In this document: positions 5,736 to 7,924 of the stretch, piece after piece | How the letters are laid out: each line of letters starts with the position of its first letter | Numbering within the stretch: position 1 is the first letter of the stretch | Assembly: GCA_043809745.1 (NCBI GenBank) | Contig: JBDROU010000034.1 | Coordinates: 1-7,924, forward strand | Source of the DNA: JBDROU01 sp043809745 [NCBI: bacterium] | GTDB lineage: Bacteria; Elusimicrobiota; JBDRMW01 | DNA: 7,924 nucleotides | Direction: 5' to 3' | The notes under the pieces: model-generated | Told to the model about the DNA's origin: nothing | The model's input: the letters and a program-made list of their open reading frames with translations, nothing else | Database searches by the model: none | Program-made: the position numbers and the translations under genes

Positions 5736-6788
5736 ATGTATCAAAAGATATTAGAAATGTTGTTAGCAAAGTATGGACATCTGCCGTATTCTGAATTAAT
5801 TGAAGCACTAAGGAAAGATGGATTAGGAGAGTTTGTAGACATCATTGAAAATGATTCTAATTTTATGAAATCGATTTCTGAAATAGATAAAGAGTTTCCT
5901 ACAGATTTATTAGACGATAATGGTTATTGGGTAATGCCTTCAGTTGAGCAGCAAATAAGAGGTATTCCTGTAGATTATCATGAAACTTTTAAATTCGATC
6001 ATCAGGCATGTTTAAAAGGGTGTACAGGAACTTGTTGCAAAAATAAAAATTACCTTATGATAAGCATGATCGATATATTTGATATTTTATCAGCGAGTGG
6101 TGCGAAAGTTTTAGGAATTCACTCGACTATCGATCTATTCGATCGCAAGCCCCCGTTACTAGAGTTGTTTTATAACGAAGAATACAGGATGTATCTGCCA
6201 TACATAAGATATTTACCTTTAGGTGTTGACTTAAATACCCGGCCGGAAGATGCAAAGGGTAGTATTTGTCCTTTTTTACGTCCAATTCACGAAGTATATT
6301 CATACCACAAAAAAGAGTTACCACACTGGTCCGGCAAGGATGCGTTGGGCTGTATATTGATGGAGGATAAACCTGCTATTTGTCGTTTATCACCTTTAGG
6401 GAAATCTACCGGGATGATGACCGGTAAAATTACATATGAGTATTTGCCTCCAGCCATTGATTGTCCGGCTTGTGAGTCTGATGTTGATGTGAAAGTTTCT
6501 GATTATGTATCTTCCATAATTTCTTCTTCTGAAGAAGAGCAACAAAAAAATTTTCACAAGATGTTGATGATTATTAATGCAAAAACTTCCGGACAGTTTG
6601 ATCAAGACCGTTTTAATGAAATTATCAAACAAGTTTATAACATCGATGGAGTACTATCCAAATATGGTCTTGGATTAGAACATAGACCGCAAATTGATCT
6701 GTTGGTAGAAATAGTTTTTAGGGTTTCAAAAGGAGATTTCACTTTATATGAGCATTTTATTAAAGGTTTAAGTAATAAGTTTAGGTAG
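5736..6788 (+). CDS. YkgJ-type cysteine-cluster (Zn/Fe-chelating) protein, long form
   Basis: This 350-residue cytoplasmic protein contains the YkgJ/CxxCxxCC pattern of putative zinc- or iron-chelating proteins. The cluster is ACLKGCTGTCCKNKNYLMIS with C92, C96, C100 and C101, followed by DIFDIL as is usual in the family. C178 in ICPFL, C206 in ALGCILMEDKP and C216 in AICRLSPLG complete the core, as in the common C-x-L-x-RP-x-x-CR ending. An extra pair, C243-P-A-C246, follows. It carries about 85 extra residues before the cluster and about 100 after it, and the C-terminal part looks helical, so it is longer than many family members. There is no signal peptide or membrane segment. The ATG follows AAAAGGA after 10 bases. 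The gene stands alone between repeat-bearing gaps. The family's biochemical role is not established. Confidence 0.85.
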   Translation: MYQKILEMLLAKYGHLPYSELIEALRKDGLGEFVDIIENDSNFMKSISEIDKEFPTDLLDDNGYWVMPSVEQQIRGIPVDYHETFKFDHQACLKGCTGTCCKNKNYLMISMIDIFDILSASGAKVLGIHSTIDLFDRKPPLLELFYNEEYRMYLPYIRYLPLGVDLNTRPEDAKGSICPFLRPIHEVYSYHKKELPHWSGKDALGCILMEDKPAICRLSPLGKSTGMMTGKITYEYLPPAIDCPACESDVDVKVSDYVSSIISSSEEEQQKNFHKMLMIINAKTSGQFDQDRFNEIIKQVYNIDGVLSKYGLGLEHRPQIDLLVEIVFRVSKGDFTLYEHFIKGLSNKFR

Positions 6789-6822
6789 GTAGAGGAGTTG
6801 TAAGTATTCAGTCATTCCCCGT

Positions 6823-6884
6823 GTCATTCCCGTGTAAACGGGAATCTATTATAAATATAGATTCCGTGTCAAGCACGGAATGAC
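6823..6884. repeat. GTCATTCC paired-hairpin repeat
   Basis: Two hairpins stand in tandem: ATTCCCGT/ACGGGAAT (6826-6833 with 6838-6845) and ATTCCGTG/CACGGAAT (6861-6868 with 6874-6881). The linker 6846-6860 begins CTAT and ends ATAG. GTC and GAC close the ends, so the whole can also fold as one long palindrome. A partial GTCATTCCCC lies just before it (6811-6820). Confidence 0.85.
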
Positions 6885-6910
6885 ACACGGTGGTTTACTG
6901 AAACCTTACG

Positions 6911-7001
6911 AGGAGTTGGAATGGTTGACATAAAAAGAAACCTAATACCATTTTTACTTAGACGATTGCGGAGTGAAGCTATTTACCTGATAAATAGCTG
7001 A
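6911..7001 (+). pseudogene. 5' remnant of a possible AAA+ ATPase/DUF4143-type gene
   Basis: AGGAG (6911-6915) precedes an ATG at 6921 by five bases. The frame codes for MVDIKRNLIPFLLRRL and then runs ten more codons, SEAIYLINS at the end, to a TGA at 6999-7001. The first 16 residues resemble the start of AAA+ ATPases with a DUF4143 domain, which typically open with a basic residue run and PFLLRRL just before the Walker A region. No Walker motif follows: the frame enters the folded element at 6962. I read this as a gene broken at that point. A translated leader peptide is the alternative. Confidence 0.4.
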
Positions 7002-7038
7002 AGCTTACGGCGTAAACTCCGTAGATTAGCTCAATCGT
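6962..7038. repeat. Folded element: three-way-junction-like inverted repeats
   Basis: The closing stem is ACGATTG (6962-6968) with CAATCGT (7032-7038), continued by CGGAGT (6969-6974) with ACTCCG (7016-7021) and a 10-base bulge on the 3' side. Inside lie AGCTATTTA/TAAATAGCT (6977-6985 with 6991-6999) and TTAC/GTAA (7005-7008 with 7012-7015). It ends 33 bases before the ATG of the next gene. It may be a repeat element or a structured leader RNA. The sequence alone does not decide. Confidence 0.6.
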
Positions 7039-7071
7039 TAGATTAATAAATATTTACTATGGAGGAATCAA

Positions 7072-7419
7072 ATGTTGGAGAGTAAAGTTATAGGTTATTT
7101 TTCATATTTTTCAAAAACACTGGTATTTTGTGATGGGGATGCCTGTATTATTGCAGGATCTGAACAAAAAATGAGAGAATATATTTCTAAAATGAATAGC
7201 CAGGAAGTCCCTGAATATACCATTAAAAAAACTAGATTTGGAGAAATTATGGCTGGAGTTAATTTAGGTGCAGCGTATTGCTTTGATGAAGAAGCATATA
7301 ATAGATTTTATCCTCTTGCTCAGAAACAAGGGTTAGATATTGACCCGGAACCTTTCTTAAAGAAAACACCAACGGACTTACATTTTGTAAGAGTACAAGT
7401 ATCAGCAAATAAGAATTAA
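7072..7419 (+). CDS. Conserved-looking hypothetical protein, 115 residues
   Basis: The ATG at 7072 follows a strong GGAGG (7061-7065) after six bases, and the frame ends at TAA 7417-7419. I do not recognise the family. The protein has no signal peptide or membrane helix. It alternates predicted strands and helices: SKVIGYFSYFSKTLVFCDGDACIIAG near the start reads as two or three strands, residues 32-42 as a helix, and RFGEIMAGVNLGAAYCFDEEAYNRFYPLAQ as a strand-helix pair. Two cysteines in the first 25 residues (FCDGDACII, C20 and C25) and one in YCFDEEA are not arranged as a known metal motif. It is likely a small cytoplasmic alpha/beta protein. The folded element at 6962-7038 sits in its upstream region, so regulation through it is possible. 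Confidence 0.75.
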   Translation: MLESKVIGYFSYFSKTLVFCDGDACIIAGSEQKMREYISKMNSQEVPEYTIKKTRFGEIMAGVNLGAAYCFDEEAYNRFYPLAQKQGLDIDPEPFLKKTPTDLHFVRVQVSANKN

Positions 7420-7563
7420 TTCAAAATAAAACAATCAAACAACTTAATCCAGCGGACTTTTTCCACAGCTAAACCGGCATAAAAAGCTGCTGATTTCAGA
7501 TGTTATCTGGATAAACAAAGATTAGTAAAAGGTCGGTGAACGGTGTCATTCTTCGTTCAGTAT

Positions 7564-7615
7564 GTCATTCCTGCGAAAGCAGGAATCTATAGATTCCCAT
7601 TTTCATGGGAATGAC
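7564..7615. repeat. GTCATTCC paired-hairpin repeat
   Basis: ATTCCTGC/GCAGGAAT (7567-7574 with 7579-7586) closes a GAAA loop. ATTCCCAT/ATGGGAAT (7593-7600 with 7605-7612) closes TTTC. The linker CTATAG (7587-7592) is itself a palindrome, and GTC and GAC close the ends. It has the same plan as the copy at 6823. A partial GTCATTC lies upstream, at about 7543. Confidence 0.85.
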
Positions 7616-7677
7616 TACACCATTGACTGAACTTTTACAAAGATTAAGCGGTTTGATACATGTTATGAGGTATTAAC

Positions 7678-7924
7678 ATGGAAATTGCAGTAGTTGGAGG
7701 GGGAGCGGCTGGTTTCTTTTCGGCAATTACAGCAAAGGAAAATTATCCGGGTGCCAAAGTTGTCATTTTTGAAAAATCAAAAGAGCTCCTGGCCAGGGTT
7801 AAAATATCAGGTGGAGGAAGGTGTAATCTTACCAACGGTTGCACCTCCATAAAAGAATTATCTGAAGCTTATCCCAGAGGAGGGAAAGCTTTGAAAAAAG
7901 CCTTTCAAATCTTTAATAATAAAC
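7678..7924 (+). CDS. YhiN/HI0933-family FAD-binding oxidoreductase, N-terminal part
   Basis: The first 82 codons are in the window and the gene runs off the right edge. MEIAVVGGGAAGFFSAITA has the GxGxxG dinucleotide-binding loop of a Rossmann fold. VVIFEKS supplies the acidic residue at the end of the second strand, which binds the adenosine ribose of FAD. KISGGGRCNLTN is the signature of the HI0933/YhiN group of flavoproteins (aminoacetone oxidase-like), and YPRGGKALKKAF follows as in that family. Members are about 400 residues, cytoplasmic and with poorly known substrates. The ATG at 7678 follows TGAGG after seven bases. No convincing promoter boxes were found. Confidence 0.9.
   Translation, partial: MEIAVVGGGAAGFFSAITAKENYPGAKVVIFEKSKELLARVKISGGGRCNLTNGCTSIKELSEAYPRGGKALKKAFQIFNNK

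Noticed and set aside
6127-6632. Minus-strand ORFs of 65 and 78 codons opposite the cysteine-cluster gene
   Set aside because: The plus-strand frame carries conserved cysteine motifs throughout; these are antisense shadows.
7634-7662. TTTACA plus TACATG as a promoter for the flavoprotein gene
   Set aside because: The -10 match is poor (3 of 6) and would place the start almost on the ribosome binding site.

Overview
The window is AT-rich, with short intergenic palindromes, several transposition genes and no phage or plasmid backbone. This fits the genome of a Gram-negative, low-GC environmental bacterium. The paired-hairpin GTCATTCC repeats and the DUF6788/IS701-type genes recall anammox planctomycetes, Desulfobacterota or Nitrospirota, but nothing here fixes the taxon.

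Left third (1-2198), all on the minus strand. A transposase-like gene runs off the left edge (from 527). It has a near-perfect sigma70-type promoter so close to its ATG that the mRNA would be nearly leaderless. Next comes an AlbA_2 (Schlafen-like)/RecG-like ATP-binding protein (744-2198) with a three-unit, in-frame 24-bp tandem repeat between its ATPase-like region and a C-terminal winged helix.

Middle (2171-4445): a mobile element bounded by 21-nt inverted repeats (20/21 matching). On the minus strand it carries a consensus promoter, a DUF6788 zinc-knuckle gene, a 26-codon basic small ORF whose stop overlaps the next start as ATGA, and an IS701-like DDE transposase. The transposase looks visibly richer in G+C than the DUF6788 gene, so this may be an IS701 copy nested in an older element, not one three-gene element. 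Both flanking genes read outward from the terminal repeats and have lost their native starts: the AlbA_2 gene now begins with a TTG inside the element, and the plus-strand gene on the right (4448-5419) has no start codon at its open 5' end.

Right half (4448-7924), all on the plus strand: the truncated hypothetical gene, a long YkgJ-type cysteine-cluster protein (5736-6788), an unrecognised 115-residue protein with a strong Shine-Dalgarno (7072-7419), and the 5' end of a YhiN/HI0933-family flavoprotein (7678 to the edge). Each intergenic gap here holds a palindromic repeat of a common tandem-hairpin design, and there are two other strongly folded elements. One of these (6962-7038) lies over a 26-codon reading frame that looks like the broken 5' end of an AAA+ ATPase/DUF4143 gene.

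Overall, a conserved chromosomal stretch on the right has been joined to an accessory, insertion-damaged stretch on the left. I see no CRISPR array, tRNA or rRNA, and no convincing multi-gene defence system. The AlbA_2/ATPase protein and the truncated neighbour facing it are the only candidates for accessory function.
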